From Nakamurella deserti (GTDB lineage: Bacteria; Actinomycetota; Actinomycetes; Mycobacteriales; Nakamurellaceae): DNA of 64,000 nucleotides. This document shows positions 7,818 to 15,967 of the stretch, piece by piece. Within the stretch, counting starts at the first letter, position 1; every line of letters begins with the position of its first letter. The DNA is taken from contig NZ_QCXS01000002.1 of the NCBI RefSeq assembly GCF_003260015.1, forward strand, positions 620,001-684,000, in the 5' to 3' direction. A program made the translations under genes and the position numbers. The notes below the pieces were generated by a model that made no database searches, was not told where the DNA came from, and saw only the letters and a program-made list of their open reading frames with translations.

Positions 7818-8951
7818 TCAGGACCGCTCGGCGAACTCCCACCAGGCGTCGTCACGGCTGTCGGTGACGGCGGTGACCCGCTCACCCGGGCGGGGGATCA
7901 GCACCGACACCCCGTGGGCGGCGGCGGCGGTCAGCAACCGGGTGACCGGTTCGACCCAGGCGTGGAAGGCCAGGTCGAACGTCGCCCAGTGGATCGGCAT
8001 CAACACCCCGCCCCGGACGTCGAGATGGGTGCGGACCGCCTCCTCCGGATTGAGGTGGATGTCGGCCCACCGCGGGTCGTAGGCACCGATCGGCATCAGC
8101 GTCAGGTCGAACGGGCCGAGCGCCGCGCCGACGTCGGCGAAGGTCGGCGTGTAGCCGGTGTCGCCACCGAAGAACACGCGGTGCCGCGGGCCGACCACTG
8201 CCCACGACGACCACAGGGTGTCGTCCCGTTTCAGGCTGCGTCCGGAGAAGTGCCGCGCCTGGATGCAGGTGAAGGTGAGGTCGCCGACGCGGTGCACCCC
8301 GTCCCAGTCCAGCTCGACGACACGGTCGTCCGGGACCCCCCACGACCGCAGGTGGCCGCCCACGCCGAGGGGAACCACGAAGGGTGCCGAGTGCCGGTCG
8401 CGCAGCATCCGCACGGTGTCGAGGTCGAGATGGTCGTAGTGGTCGTGCGAGATGACGATCGCGTCGATCGACGGCAGGTCGTCGAAGGCGATCGGCACCG
8501 CGTGCATCCGCTTCGGCCCGACCTGCTGCGACGGCGACACCCGCTCCGACCACACCGGGTCGGCCAGCACGCGCATTCCGTCGATCTCCAGCAGCGCGCT
8601 CGCGTGCCCCAGCCAGGTCACGGCGAGGTCCGCCGCCGGGCCGCGGTGGTCGGAGGCGACCAGTGGCACGGGGCGCGGCGGCTTGCCGATGTCGCCCCGC
8701 GTGAGCATCGCCGCCACCATGCCGGGCATCGACCCTGGGGAGATGACCCCGCTGGGCAACAGGTTGTGGAACGACGTGCCGTCGAAATGGTCGCTCACCG
8801 GCAGGCCGGCGGACGTGCGGCGCCAGCTCGCGCCGAACGCGGTGGTGACGCTGCTCCCCGTCCGGACGAGGAGGCCGGCGCCCACCGCGGCCGCCGACGC
8901 GGTGACCAGACGGGCGACGCACGGCAACAGGGAACGCGGGACGGAGACCAT
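7818..8951 (-). CDS. MBL-fold metal-dependent hydrolase (UlaG / NAPE-PLD-like)
   Basis: 377 residues. The metal-binding motif HDHYDH (His169, Asp170, His171, Asp173, His174) is complete. Further ligands are in FGGDTGYTP, PIGAYDPRW and PIHWATF, which together place it in the family with UlaG and N-acyl-phosphatidylethanolamine phospholipase D. The N-terminus has a hydrophobic stretch (residues 11-30, VARLVTASAAAVGAGLLV) that could anchor the protein, which would suit a phospholipase-type role. Two metal ions and phosphodiester or lactone hydrolysis are expected from the family; the substrate is not evident. It is transcribed alone. Confidence 0.8.
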   Translation of the reverse strand: MVSVPRSLLPCVARLVTASAAAVGAGLLVRTGSSVTTAFGASWRRTSAGLPVSDHFDGTSFHNLLPSGVISPGSMPGMVAAMLTRGDIGKPPRPVPLVASDHRGPAADLAVTWLGHASALLEIDGMRVLADPVWSERVSPSQQVGPKRMHAVPIAFDDLPSIDAIVISHDHYDHLDLDTVRMLRDRHSAPFVVPLGVGGHLRSWGVPDDRVVELDWDGVHRVGDLTFTCIQARHFSGRSLKRDDTLWSSWAVVGPRHRVFFGGDTGYTPTFADVGAALGPFDLTLMPIGAYDPRWADIHLNPEEAVRTHLDVRGGVLMPIHWATFDLAFHAWVEPVTRLLTAAAAHGVSVLIPRPGERVTAVTDSRDDAWWEFAERS

Positions 8952-9026
8952 CCCGACATTGTCACCCGGCCGCGCAGGCGGCCAGGCGGGTTCGGCGCAG
9001 GGCGCAATCCCCCGCTGAACTGCCGC

Positions 9027-9032
9027 TAGGCT
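9027..9032 (+). promoter_or_regulatory. Probable -10 box of the tRNA-Met promoter
   Basis: TAGGCT ends eight bases before the tRNA 5' end at 9040, the expected distance for a -10 element with transcription starting at or near the mature end. A matching -35 box is not obvious. Confidence 0.35.
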
Positions 9033-9039
9033 CTCCGGC

Positions 9040-9113
9040 GGGGCGGTAGCTCAGTCGGTCAGAGCAGCAGACTCATAACCTGCCAGGCGAGGGTTCGAGC
9101 CCCTCCCGCCCCA
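9040..9113 (+). tRNA. tRNA-Met (anticodon CAT), elongator type
   Basis: A full cloverleaf can be folded. Acceptor GGGGCGG (9040-9046) pairs with CCGCCCC (9106-9112), with discriminator A9113 and no encoded CCA. The D stem is GCTC/GAGC. The anticodon loop CTCATAA (9072-9078) has CAT at 9074-9076, and the T arm GAGGG-TTCGAGC-CCCTC is perfect. The anticodon stem GCAGA/CCTGC has an A-C mismatch at the loop-closing pair 31-39, where A-T is usual. The first acceptor pair is a normal G-C, not the C1-A72 mismatch of bacterial initiators, so I call it elongator. Confidence 0.92.
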
Positions 9114-9118
9114 CACTC

Positions 9119-9346
9119 GTGGTCGCCGACGTGACCGTGACCGAACCCGGCGCGCCCGGCACCATCGCGGCGTTCGCGGGACCGGACCGACCCGATGTCT
9201 CCGACCTGAACTTCGAGGGCGGCCAGACCGTGCCCGATCTGGTGGCAGTGCCCCGCGCCGCCGACGGCAGCGTCACCCTGGCGGACAACAGCACCGGTCC
9301 CAGCCACCTGATCGTCGACGTGGCCGACTGCTTCCGGGGCTGGTGA
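9119..9346 (+). pseudogene. Orphan fragment of a surface-protein repeat domain behind tRNA-Met
   Basis: About 75 codons that read as a single repeat module: VVADVTVTEPG, a 'DLNFEGGQTVPDLVAVP' strand and a closing 'HLIVDVADCF'. From memory, this matches the beta-rich module (LNFxxGQTVxNLVxVP...DVAGYF) that occurs in tandem at the C-termini of actinobacterial cell-wall hydrolases and surface proteins. Here it starts five bases after the tRNA, with no ribosome site, signal peptide or partner domain. I read it as the 3' remnant of a larger gene cut off by recombination at the tRNA, not a functional gene. Confidence 0.6.
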
Positions 9347-9511
9347 GGCCTCATCCGGTGGCCCGGACAGCGCCATCTGCCGTGATCGGGGTGACTGTCG
9401 GTGGGCGGTGCCATCATCGAAACCGGTTGACGAGGGCGTGACCGCGCGGGTGGACTGACCAGCGGCGACGTTTCGCGCAGGGTCAGCCGCCGGCATCGAC
9501 GAGAGGGGTCC

Positions 9512-10486
9512 GTCATCACCGCACCTGCCATCGAGGCGATCAATCTGGTCAAGCAGTTCGGCGACAACCGGGCTGTCGACGACGTGAGCTTCACCGTGCC
9601 GCAGGGCACCGTCCTGGGCCTGCTCGGGCCCAACGGCGCGGGCAAGACGACGACCGTCCGGATGATGACGACGCTGTCCAGGCCGACCTCGGGCCGGGCC
9701 CGGGTCGCCGGGTACGACGTCGCGACCCAGCCCGACGAGGTCCGCAGGTCGATGGGCCTCACCGGCCAGGCCGCCACCGTCGACGAGTTGCTGACCGGCC
9801 GGCAGAACCTCTGGATGATCGGCAAGCTGTACGGCCTGTCGACGAAGGACACCCGGCGGATCGCCGACGACCTGCTCGACCGGTTCGCGCTGTCCGACGC
9901 TGCCACCAAGGTGGTCAGGGAGTACTCCGGCGGCATGCGACGCCGCCTCGACCTGGCCGTCAGCCTGGTCGCGGTCCCGCCGGTGCTGTTCCTGGACGAA
10001 CCGACGACGGGTCTGGACCCCCGCAGCCGGTTGGAGTTGTGGGAGGTGCTGCGGCAGCTGGTGCGCGACGGGACGACGTTGCTGCTCACGACGCAGTACC
10101 TGGAGGAGGCCGACCGGTTGGCCGACGAGATCGTCGTCATCGACCACGGACGGGTCATCGCCGCCGGCACCCCGCTGCAGCTCAAGGATTCGTCGGGGGA
10201 GGCCGCGGTCGTCATCACCGTCTCGCACGTCGAGGACCTGCCGGCCGCGGCGGACCTGGTGCGCGCCCACGTCAGCGAGGTCTTCGTCGATGAGTCCGCC
10301 CGCCAGATCACCGCACCCGCAGGCGGTCTCGCAGACATGACCAGGATCGCCGTGCTCTTCGAGAACAGCACCATCGAGATCGACGACCTCGGGCTGAAGC
10401 GCCCGAGCCTGGACGACGTGTTCCTCGCCCTGACGGGTCACCGGGCCGAGAACACCCCCACCCACACGACGGGAGCCGCCTCATGA
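9512..10486 (+). CDS. ABC transporter ATP-binding protein, DrrA type
   Basis: About 324 residues. Nucleotide-binding motifs are complete: Walker A GPNGAGKTT, the signature YSGGMRRRLDLA, Walker B VLFLDEPTTGLDP, and a C-terminal DUF4162-like domain typical of daunorubicin-resistance ATPases. The product energises export by the permease encoded next. The start is unusual: conserved N-terminal sequence (PAIEAINLVKQFGDNRAV) lies upstream of the first ordinary start codon (GTG 9584). GAGAGGGG at 9501-9508 points instead to GTC (9512) or ATC (9515), neither a standard start. A CTG lies further up at 9455. I report 9512 as the best N-terminal limit. It overlaps the permease start by four bases. Confidence 0.85.
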   Translation, partial: VITAPAIEAINLVKQFGDNRAVDDVSFTVPQGTVLGLLGPNGAGKTTTVRMMTTLSRPTSGRARVAGYDVATQPDEVRRSMGLTGQAATVDELLTGRQNLWMIGKLYGLSTKDTRRIADDLLDRFALSDAATKVVREYSGGMRRRLDLAVSLVAVPPVLFLDEPTTGLDPRSRLELWEVLRQLVRDGTTLLLTTQYLEEADRLADEIVVIDHGRVIAAGTPLQLKDSSGEAAVVITVSHVEDLPAAADLVRAHVSEVFVDESARQITAPAGGLADMTRIAVLFENSTIEIDDLGLKRPSLDDVFLALTGHRAENTPTHTTGAAS

Positions 10487-11328
10487 CCACCACCACGGTC
10501 CGCAGCTTCGACGCGGTCGAGCGACCGCAGGCACGGCCCACCGGCGTGCTGCGGCAGGCGGGTGTCCTCGTCCGCCGCAACTTCACCCACATCCGCCGTC
10601 AGCCCGAGATGTTGATGGACGTGACCATCCAGCCCGTCATGTTCGTGCTGTTGTTCGCGTTCGTCTTCGGTGGTTCGATCCAGACCGACTCCGGCAGCTA
10701 CCGGGAGTGGCTGCTGCCCGGGATCATGGGCCAGACCATGGCGTTCGCGGCCTTCATCGTGGCCATCGGGCTGACCGCCGACCTTCAGAAGGGCATCATC
10801 GACCGCTTCCGGTCACTGCCCATCGCGCCCAGCGCGGTCCTGGTCGGCCGCAGCGTGTCCGCGCTCATCCACTCGAGCATCGGCATCGTGGTCATGGCGG
10901 TGACGGGCCTGCTGATCGGGTGGCGGATCCGTACCGGCGTCGGCGAAGCGGTCCTGGGGTTCGCGCTTCTGCTGCTGTTCGGCTTCGCCACCATCTGGCT
11001 GGGCATCTGGGTGGGCTCGGCCATGCGGTCGGTGGAAGCCGTGAACGGGGTCATGTTCACCACCATCTTCCCGGTGACCTTCCTGGCCAACACCTTCGCG
11101 CCGACCGACAACATGGTGACCTGGCTGCGCACCATCGCCGAGTGGAATCCGATCTCGGCGTTGGTGCAGGCCATGCGGGAGCTCTGGGGCAACGTGCCCG
11201 GACCCACTCCGGGCGCCGCCTGGCCACTGCAGCACGCTGAACTGGTGTCCGTCGGCTGGTCGGTGCTGCTGACCGCGATCTTCGCGCCGCTGGCCATCCG
11301 GTCGTACCGCCGGCGGACCACCGACTGA
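10483..11328 (+). CDS. ABC-2 type transporter permease, DrrB type
   Basis: 281 residues with six hydrophobic segments and the ABC-2 family pattern: a cytosolic N-terminus ending in NFTHIRRQPEMLMDV, and a conserved loop 'KGIIDRFRSLPIAPSAVLVGR' between the second and third segments. Together with the ATPase just upstream (ATGA overlap) it forms an exporter of the DrrAB class, which moves drugs, lipids or other amphipathic compounds out of the cell. No biosynthetic or regulatory gene nearby reveals the cargo. Confidence 0.88.
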   Translation: MTTTTVRSFDAVERPQARPTGVLRQAGVLVRRNFTHIRRQPEMLMDVTIQPVMFVLLFAFVFGGSIQTDSGSYREWLLPGIMGQTMAFAAFIVAIGLTADLQKGIIDRFRSLPIAPSAVLVGRSVSALIHSSIGIVVMAVTGLLIGWRIRTGVGEAVLGFALLLLFGFATIWLGIWVGSAMRSVEAVNGVMFTTIFPVTFLANTFAPTDNMVTWLRTIAEWNPISALVQAMRELWGNVPGPTPGAAWPLQHAELVSVGWSVLLTAIFAPLAIRSYRRRTTD

Positions 11329-11356
11329 CCGGGTGTCCCGGTCGCGGCGGGTCGGG

Positions 11357-12601
11357 TCAGCGGCGGCGCAGAACGTACGAGAGCCCGCCGGCGGCCACCA
11401 CGGCGGCGCCGGCGAGTACCGACGCCCCGGGGAGGGTGGCGGCGAGGACGAGGCAACCGACGACACCGGTGACGGGGACGAGCCGGGGCGGTCGGCCCTC
11501 GGCGGCGGACAGGGTCCACGCCGACACGTTGGCCACGGCGTAGTAGACGAGCACACCGAACGACGAGAAGCCGATCGCCGAACGGAGATCGACGACCGCC
11601 GCCACCGCCGCCACCACCACGCCGACGGCGAGCTCCGCACGGTGCGGTACGTGAAACCGCGGGTGCACCGCCGCCAGTGCCTTCGGCAGATGCCCGTCCC
11701 GGGCCATCGCCAAGGTCGTCCTGGACACCCCGAGGACCAGCGCGAGCAGGGAACCCGCCGCGGCGGCGACCGCGCCCGCCCGCACGACGGGCGCGAGTCC
11801 GGGGACACCGGCCGCCGATACGGCCCGGGCCAGCGGATCGGTGGCCGCGGCCAGACCGCCGGCGCCGAGCACGTGCAGCAGCGTGAGCAACACCGCCAGG
11901 TAGACCGCCACCGTCACACCCAACGCGATCGGGATCGCCCGCGGGATGGTCGTCGCCGGCTCCCGGACCTCTTCGCCGAGGGTGGCGATCCGCGCGTATC
12001 CGGCGAAGGCAAAGAACAACAGCCCTGCCGCCTGGAGCACGCCCGCGACGCCGACCGGAGCGACCGCATCGCGTGCGGCACCACGATCCGCGCCGGCGCC
12101 AGTCACGACCACTGTGATCAGCACCAGTAGCACGAACGCCACCACGAGTCGGCTCGCCAGCGCCGACTTCTGCACGCCCACGTAATTCACCGCGGTCAGC
12201 GTGAGCACCGCCGCCACCGCGACCGCGTGCGCATGGTCGGGCCTCAGGTAGGCGCCGACGGTCAACGCCATCGCCGCGCACGACGCCGACTTGCCCACGA
12301 CGAACGACCACCCCGCCAGATGACCCCAGAACGGGCCGAGCCGCTCACGGCCGTAGACGTACGTGCCGCCGGACGCCGGATACCGGGCGGCCAATCGGGC
12401 CGACGATGTCGCGTTGCAGTAGGCCACCACGGCGGCCACGGCCAGGGCGGCGGGCAGCCAGGCTCCGGCCGCCGCAGCCGCCGGCCCGAACGCGGCGAAG
12501 ACGCCGGCTCCGATCATCGCGCCCAGCCCGATCACCACGGCGTCGAAGGTGCCCAGCCGCCTGCTCAACGACGGACCGCCCGATCCGTCCGGTGCAGACA
12601 T
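11357..12601 (-). CDS. APC-superfamily amino-acid permease
   Basis: 414 residues with about twelve hydrophobic helices. The first helix carries the APC substrate/sodium-site motif GLGAMIGAGVFAAFGP, and 'ARYPASGGTYVYGRERLG' follows helix 2, as in amino acid-polyamine-organocation transporters. The ATG at 12601 follows GGGAGGGG at the right distance; upstream codons in frame look non-coding. It is divergent from the YdeI-like gene across 177 bases. The transported amino acid cannot be assigned. Confidence 0.85.
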   Translation of the reverse strand: MSAPDGSGGPSLSRRLGTFDAVVIGLGAMIGAGVFAAFGPAAAAAGAWLPAALAVAAVVAYCNATSSARLAARYPASGGTYVYGRERLGPFWGHLAGWSFVVGKSASCAAMALTVGAYLRPDHAHAVAVAAVLTLTAVNYVGVQKSALASRLVVAFVLLVLITVVVTGAGADRGAARDAVAPVGVAGVLQAAGLLFFAFAGYARIATLGEEVREPATTIPRAIPIALGVTVAVYLAVLLTLLHVLGAGGLAAATDPLARAVSAAGVPGLAPVVRAGAVAAAAGSLLALVLGVSRTTLAMARDGHLPKALAAVHPRFHVPHRAELAVGVVVAAVAAVVDLRSAIGFSSFGVLVYYAVANVSAWTLSAAEGRPPRLVPVTGVVGCLVLAATLPGASVLAGAAVVAAGGLSYVLRRR

Positions 12602-12778
12602 CGATCCCCTCCCGGTCGGCGGACGTCCGAGCCACATCCTGCCCCGAGGCCGTCCGTCGGCCGCATCCGACGGCGGTCCGCTGGTGGTCGTTCCCACCGG
12701 ACACCGATCGGTCGCACCCGCCGGACCGGGCGCCCGAGGGCCTGCCGCCCACCGGCGGGCTCGTCTAGGGTTTCGGCT

Positions 12779-13387
12779 GTGCCGGAGCCCAAGCCGCAAC
12801 AGCCCGAGTTGCTGCTGCCCGACGTCGCTGCGTGGCGGGACTGGCTGGCCGCCCACCACACCGAACCGCTCGGGGTGTGGCTGCGGCTGGCCAAGAAGGG
12901 CACCACCGACCCCACGTCGCTGACCTACCAGCAGGCCCTTCAGGAGGCGTTGTGCTACGGCTGGATCGACGGTCAGGCGCGTTCCTGCGATGCGGCCACG
13001 TCGTTCCAGCGGTTCACCCCCCGGCGGGCTCGCAGCCCGTGGTCGCAGCGCAACGTCGACTTCGTCGCCGCGCTCACCGCTGAGGGACGGATGCAGCCCT
13101 CGGGTCTCGCGGAGGTCGAGCGGGCCAAGGCCGACGGCCGCTGGGCCGCCGCCTACTCCCAGGCCAGCCTGGCCGATCCGCCGGACCTGATGGCTGCGAT
13201 CGCCGAGGTGCCGGCGGCGGCCGCGATGTACGAGATCCTCACCAAGCAGAACAGGTTCGCGCTCGCGTTCCGGCTGAACAGCCTGAAGCGACCCGAGACA
13301 CGGGCCCGCCGCATCGCCGAATTCGTCGACATGCTGGCCCGCGGCGAGACCCTGTACCCGCAGAAGCGCCGACCCACCGACAGCTGA
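12779..13387 (+). CDS. YdeI/OmpD-associated family protein
   Basis: 202 residues. The order of conserved segments (WRDWLAAHH, GVWLRLAKKG, EALCYGWIDGQ, FTPRRARSPWSQRN, ADGRWAAAY) is that of the YdeI/DUF1905-type family. Family members are small cytosolic proteins linked by some reports to stress and antimicrobial-peptide survival; the biochemistry is not established. I start at GTG 12779, where third-position G/C bias and family similarity begin. No clear ribosome site is present, so translation may be leaderless. Confidence 0.8.
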   Translation: MPEPKPQQPELLLPDVAAWRDWLAAHHTEPLGVWLRLAKKGTTDPTSLTYQQALQEALCYGWIDGQARSCDAATSFQRFTPRRARSPWSQRNVDFVAALTAEGRMQPSGLAEVERAKADGRWAAAYSQASLADPPDLMAAIAEVPAAAAMYEILTKQNRFALAFRLNSLKRPETRARRIAEFVDMLARGETLYPQKRRPTDS

Positions 13388-13608
13388 TCACGGCGCCGTC
13401 GCGCCGCGGTGGCGCCGCCCAGTACTTCGCGCAACCGCGGCGCGACGCCGGCCGGGTCGTCGGCGAGGCGGTGCGGTGCGGCCGCAAGGAGGCGGTGTCG
13501 GGTACTGGTGGTGCTCATCGGGACTCCCCGGTGCGGGGACCGGGCCGGGCCTTTCACGCACAGACCCGCCGGGTCCGGCAGACTCCTCGGTCGTGGGCGA
13601 TCTCTGAC

Positions 13609-14625
13609 GTGGACGCCGCCCCGGCGAACGACCTGACCCTCGCGCGGGCCGGTGACGACGACGCCTTCACCCGACTGGTCGCCCCGCTGCGCCCCGAGCT
13701 GCACGCCCACTGCTACCGGCTGCTGGGTTCGGCCCACGACGCCGACGACGCGCTGCAGGACGCGCTGCTGCGGGCCTGGAGAGGCGTGGCCGGGTTCGAG
13801 TCCCGCAGCTCGTGGCGCACCTGGATGTACACCGTCGTGACCCGGGTCTGCCTCGACGCATTGCGCGGCCGGTCCCGCCGGGCGCTGCCGATGGACCTCG
13901 GGCCGCCGTCGGCGCATCCGGTGCTCGACGACCGGCCGGCTACCGGGACCCACTGGCTGGAGCCGTACGCGGTCGCCGGCCTGGGGGAGGGGCCGCTGTC
14001 GCCCGCCGCCCGGTACGAGCAGCGGGAGGCGGTGGAAGTGGCGTTCGTCGCCGCGGTGTCGCACCTGCCGCCCAACCAACGCGCCGTGCTGGTGCTGTTC
14101 GACGTGCTCGGGATGTCGGCGGCCGAGATCGCCGACGTCGTCGGTACCTCCGTGCCCGCGGTGACGAGTGCGCTGCAGCGCGCCCGCCGGGTGGTCGCCG
14201 AACGCGTCCCGCCCCGCTCCCAGCAGCAGACGCTCCGACAGGTCGGGGATGGCCGGGTCCGCTCACTCGTCGAGGGCTTCGCCGCGGCGTTGGAGCAGGG
14301 TGACGTCCCCCGGCTGACCGCGCTGCTGACGGCCGACGTCACCTGGTCGATGCCGCCGCTGCCGCGCTGGTACGGCGGGCGAACGGCCGCCGTGGCCTTC
14401 GCCGCCGCCGTTCCGATGGCGACCTGCGGGGCGTGGCGGCACCGGGCGGTCACCGCCAACGGTCAGCCCGCCGTCGCGGGATACCTGTGCGCGGACGGCA
14501 GCGGGGTCTTCCGGGCCTGGGCGGTCACCGTGCTCACCGTCGACGGCGGACTGGTCGGCGGGATCACCTCGTTCCTCGGTGTGGACCACTTCCCGCGGTT
14601 CGGACTGCCGACCGAACTGCGCTGA
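13609..14625 (+). CDS. ECF sigma factor with C-terminal SnoaL-like domain (SigG/SigX5 type)
   Basis: 338 residues. Sigma region 2 (AHCYRLLGSAHDADDALQD with RAWRG) occupies about residues 20-90. Region 4 (LPPNQRAVLVLFDVLGMSAA, then ALQRARRVV) occupies about 150-200. The rest is an NTF2/SnoaL-like fold (LLTADVTWSMPPLPRWYGG to the end). This layout is that of SigG-like or TIGR02960 extracytoplasmic-function sigma factors, where the SnoaL domain, not a separate anti-sigma factor, is thought to modulate activity. Consistently, no anti-sigma gene is adjacent. The GTG start at 13609 gives a family-like N-terminus. Confidence 0.88.
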   Translation: MDAAPANDLTLARAGDDDAFTRLVAPLRPELHAHCYRLLGSAHDADDALQDALLRAWRGVAGFESRSSWRTWMYTVVTRVCLDALRGRSRRALPMDLGPPSAHPVLDDRPATGTHWLEPYAVAGLGEGPLSPAARYEQREAVEVAFVAAVSHLPPNQRAVLVLFDVLGMSAAEIADVVGTSVPAVTSALQRARRVVAERVPPRSQQQTLRQVGDGRVRSLVEGFAAALEQGDVPRLTALLTADVTWSMPPLPRWYGGRTAAVAFAAAVPMATCGAWRHRAVTANGQPAVAGYLCADGSGVFRAWAVTVLTVDGGLVGGITSFLGVDHFPRFGLPTELR

Positions 14626-14653
14626 CGAGACCGGACGCGACCCACGGCTGCGG

Positions 14654-15706
14654 TCAGGTCGCCGCGGGGTCCAGCGCCTCCCTGGGGTTCTGAGCCTCCC
14701 CGAGATCCTGAGCCTCCGCCGGGTCCGCCTCGGCGGCCCGCTGCGCGGCGGCCCGTTTCCGCCGCTTGCCTTCGTGCATGGCCTGCACCCGGGCCACCGG
14801 GATGGTGTGTCCCTCGGCGACGAGGGCCTGCGGAAGTCGTTGCCGCGCCGGCAGGGTCGCCGACCACGGGTCGTGCGCGCCCAGCAGGCCGGGCACCGTG
14901 CGGACGGTCAGCTCGTCGGGCACGACGTCGTCGAGTCCGTCCCACCCAACCGGGAACGACACCGGCACGCCGGGACGGGCCCGCGGGCTGTAGGTGGCCA
15001 CCAGCGTCGCCCCGCCGGACCGGGTCGAGTCGACGAACACCCGGCCGCCGCGGTCGTCCTTGATGTAGGCGACGGTGGCGAGCTCCGGGTCGAGGGCCGC
15101 GGCGCGGGCACCGAGGGCGCGGGTCGCGGCGGCCGCGTCGTCCACCGTGGTGTCGGGAGCGACCGGCACCAGGATGTGCAGGCCCTTCGACCCGCTGGTC
15201 TTCACCGCGCCGACGAGGCCCGCATCGGCCAGCGCCTGCTGCACGAGTCGCGCAGTCCGCACCACCGTGCCGTCGCGACCCCACCGCTCCCGACCGTCCG
15301 ACTCGGGCGGGTCGAGGTCGAGAACCACCCAGGACACGGTGTTCTCGGGTGCGGTGAGCACGGTGACGTGGTACTCCACCGCGCGTTGGTTGCCGAACCA
15401 CAGCAGCGTCCGGGGATCGTCGGCCACCGCGTAGGCGATCTCCCGGTGCGAGGCCGACGACCACACCGGCAGCCGGGGGATCCAGGCCGGAGCGGTCGGC
15501 GGGAGGTTCTTCTGCATGAACGGCGGTTGCCCCGGCCGGATGCGCACGACCGACAACGGGCGGCCGGACAGCCCCGGCAGCATCCGGTCGGCCATCACCT
15601 CCAGGTAGTCGACGAGGTCGCGCTTCGTCGCGCCCGCCCCGTCGAAGAGGGTCTGGTCGAGGTTGGTCAGCTCGACGCCGAACCGGGTCTCCACCGTGCG
15701 CGCCAT
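14654..15706 (-). CDS. LigD-type DNA polymerase/primase domain protein (NHEJ)
   Basis: 350 residues of archaeo-eukaryotic-primase fold, as in the polymerase domain of LigD. Catalytic acidic residues are in VVLDLDPP (Asp130, Asp132), and the nucleotide-binding SGSKGLHILVP (171-181, His177) is intact. Such domains add ribonucleotides to broken DNA ends and work with Ku and a ligase in non-homologous end joining. Here it is a stand-alone polypeptide: no ligase, nuclease or ku gene is in the window. The last ~40 residues are a Lys/Arg then Ala/Glu-rich tail with repeated 'EAQD/EAQN/EALD' units. Start ATG 15706. Confidence 0.85.
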   Translation of the reverse strand: MARTVETRFGVELTNLDQTLFDGAGATKRDLVDYLEVMADRMLPGLSGRPLSVVRIRPGQPPFMQKNLPPTAPAWIPRLPVWSSASHREIAYAVADDPRTLLWFGNQRAVEYHVTVLTAPENTVSWVVLDLDPPESDGRERWGRDGTVVRTARLVQQALADAGLVGAVKTSGSKGLHILVPVAPDTTVDDAAAATRALGARAAALDPELATVAYIKDDRGGRVFVDSTRSGGATLVATYSPRARPGVPVSFPVGWDGLDDVVPDELTVRTVPGLLGAHDPWSATLPARQRLPQALVAEGHTIPVARVQAMHEGKRRKRAAAQRAAEADPAEAQDLGEAQNPREALDPAAT

Positions 15707-15967
15707 GTGTCTCCGCTCGTGGTACCGACACCGCCGTGTCCGACCGTAACGCGTGCACCGCCGGGCGGATCTCGTCCGGGCTGATCGCACCGCCAGACCC
15801 ACCTGATCGACGGAACACGGCCCGCCGTTGACGACGTTCAGTCAGCGCAGATCTGCACTCGCCCTCTGGTGCATCACCCGTTCGTGACTTACAGTCCTAT
15901 TCCTCCCCGCTGATCCGACATGTCCGTGTCGTGTGTCCGAGCGGGCTGGAGACAAAGGGGTCGGCGC

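Noticed and set aside
9119-9346. A functional small secreted protein gene behind tRNA-Met
   Set aside because: No ribosome site, signal peptide or room for a leader; it is one module of a larger repeat protein.
13153-13518. Minus-strand frame starting with GGGGAG plus ATG at 13518, reading MSTTSTRHRLLAAAPHRLAD
   Set aside because: The first ~45 codons look mildly coding with a ribosome site, but the rest is antisense to the YdeI-like gene and no family is recognised. It could be a short real gene; support is too thin.
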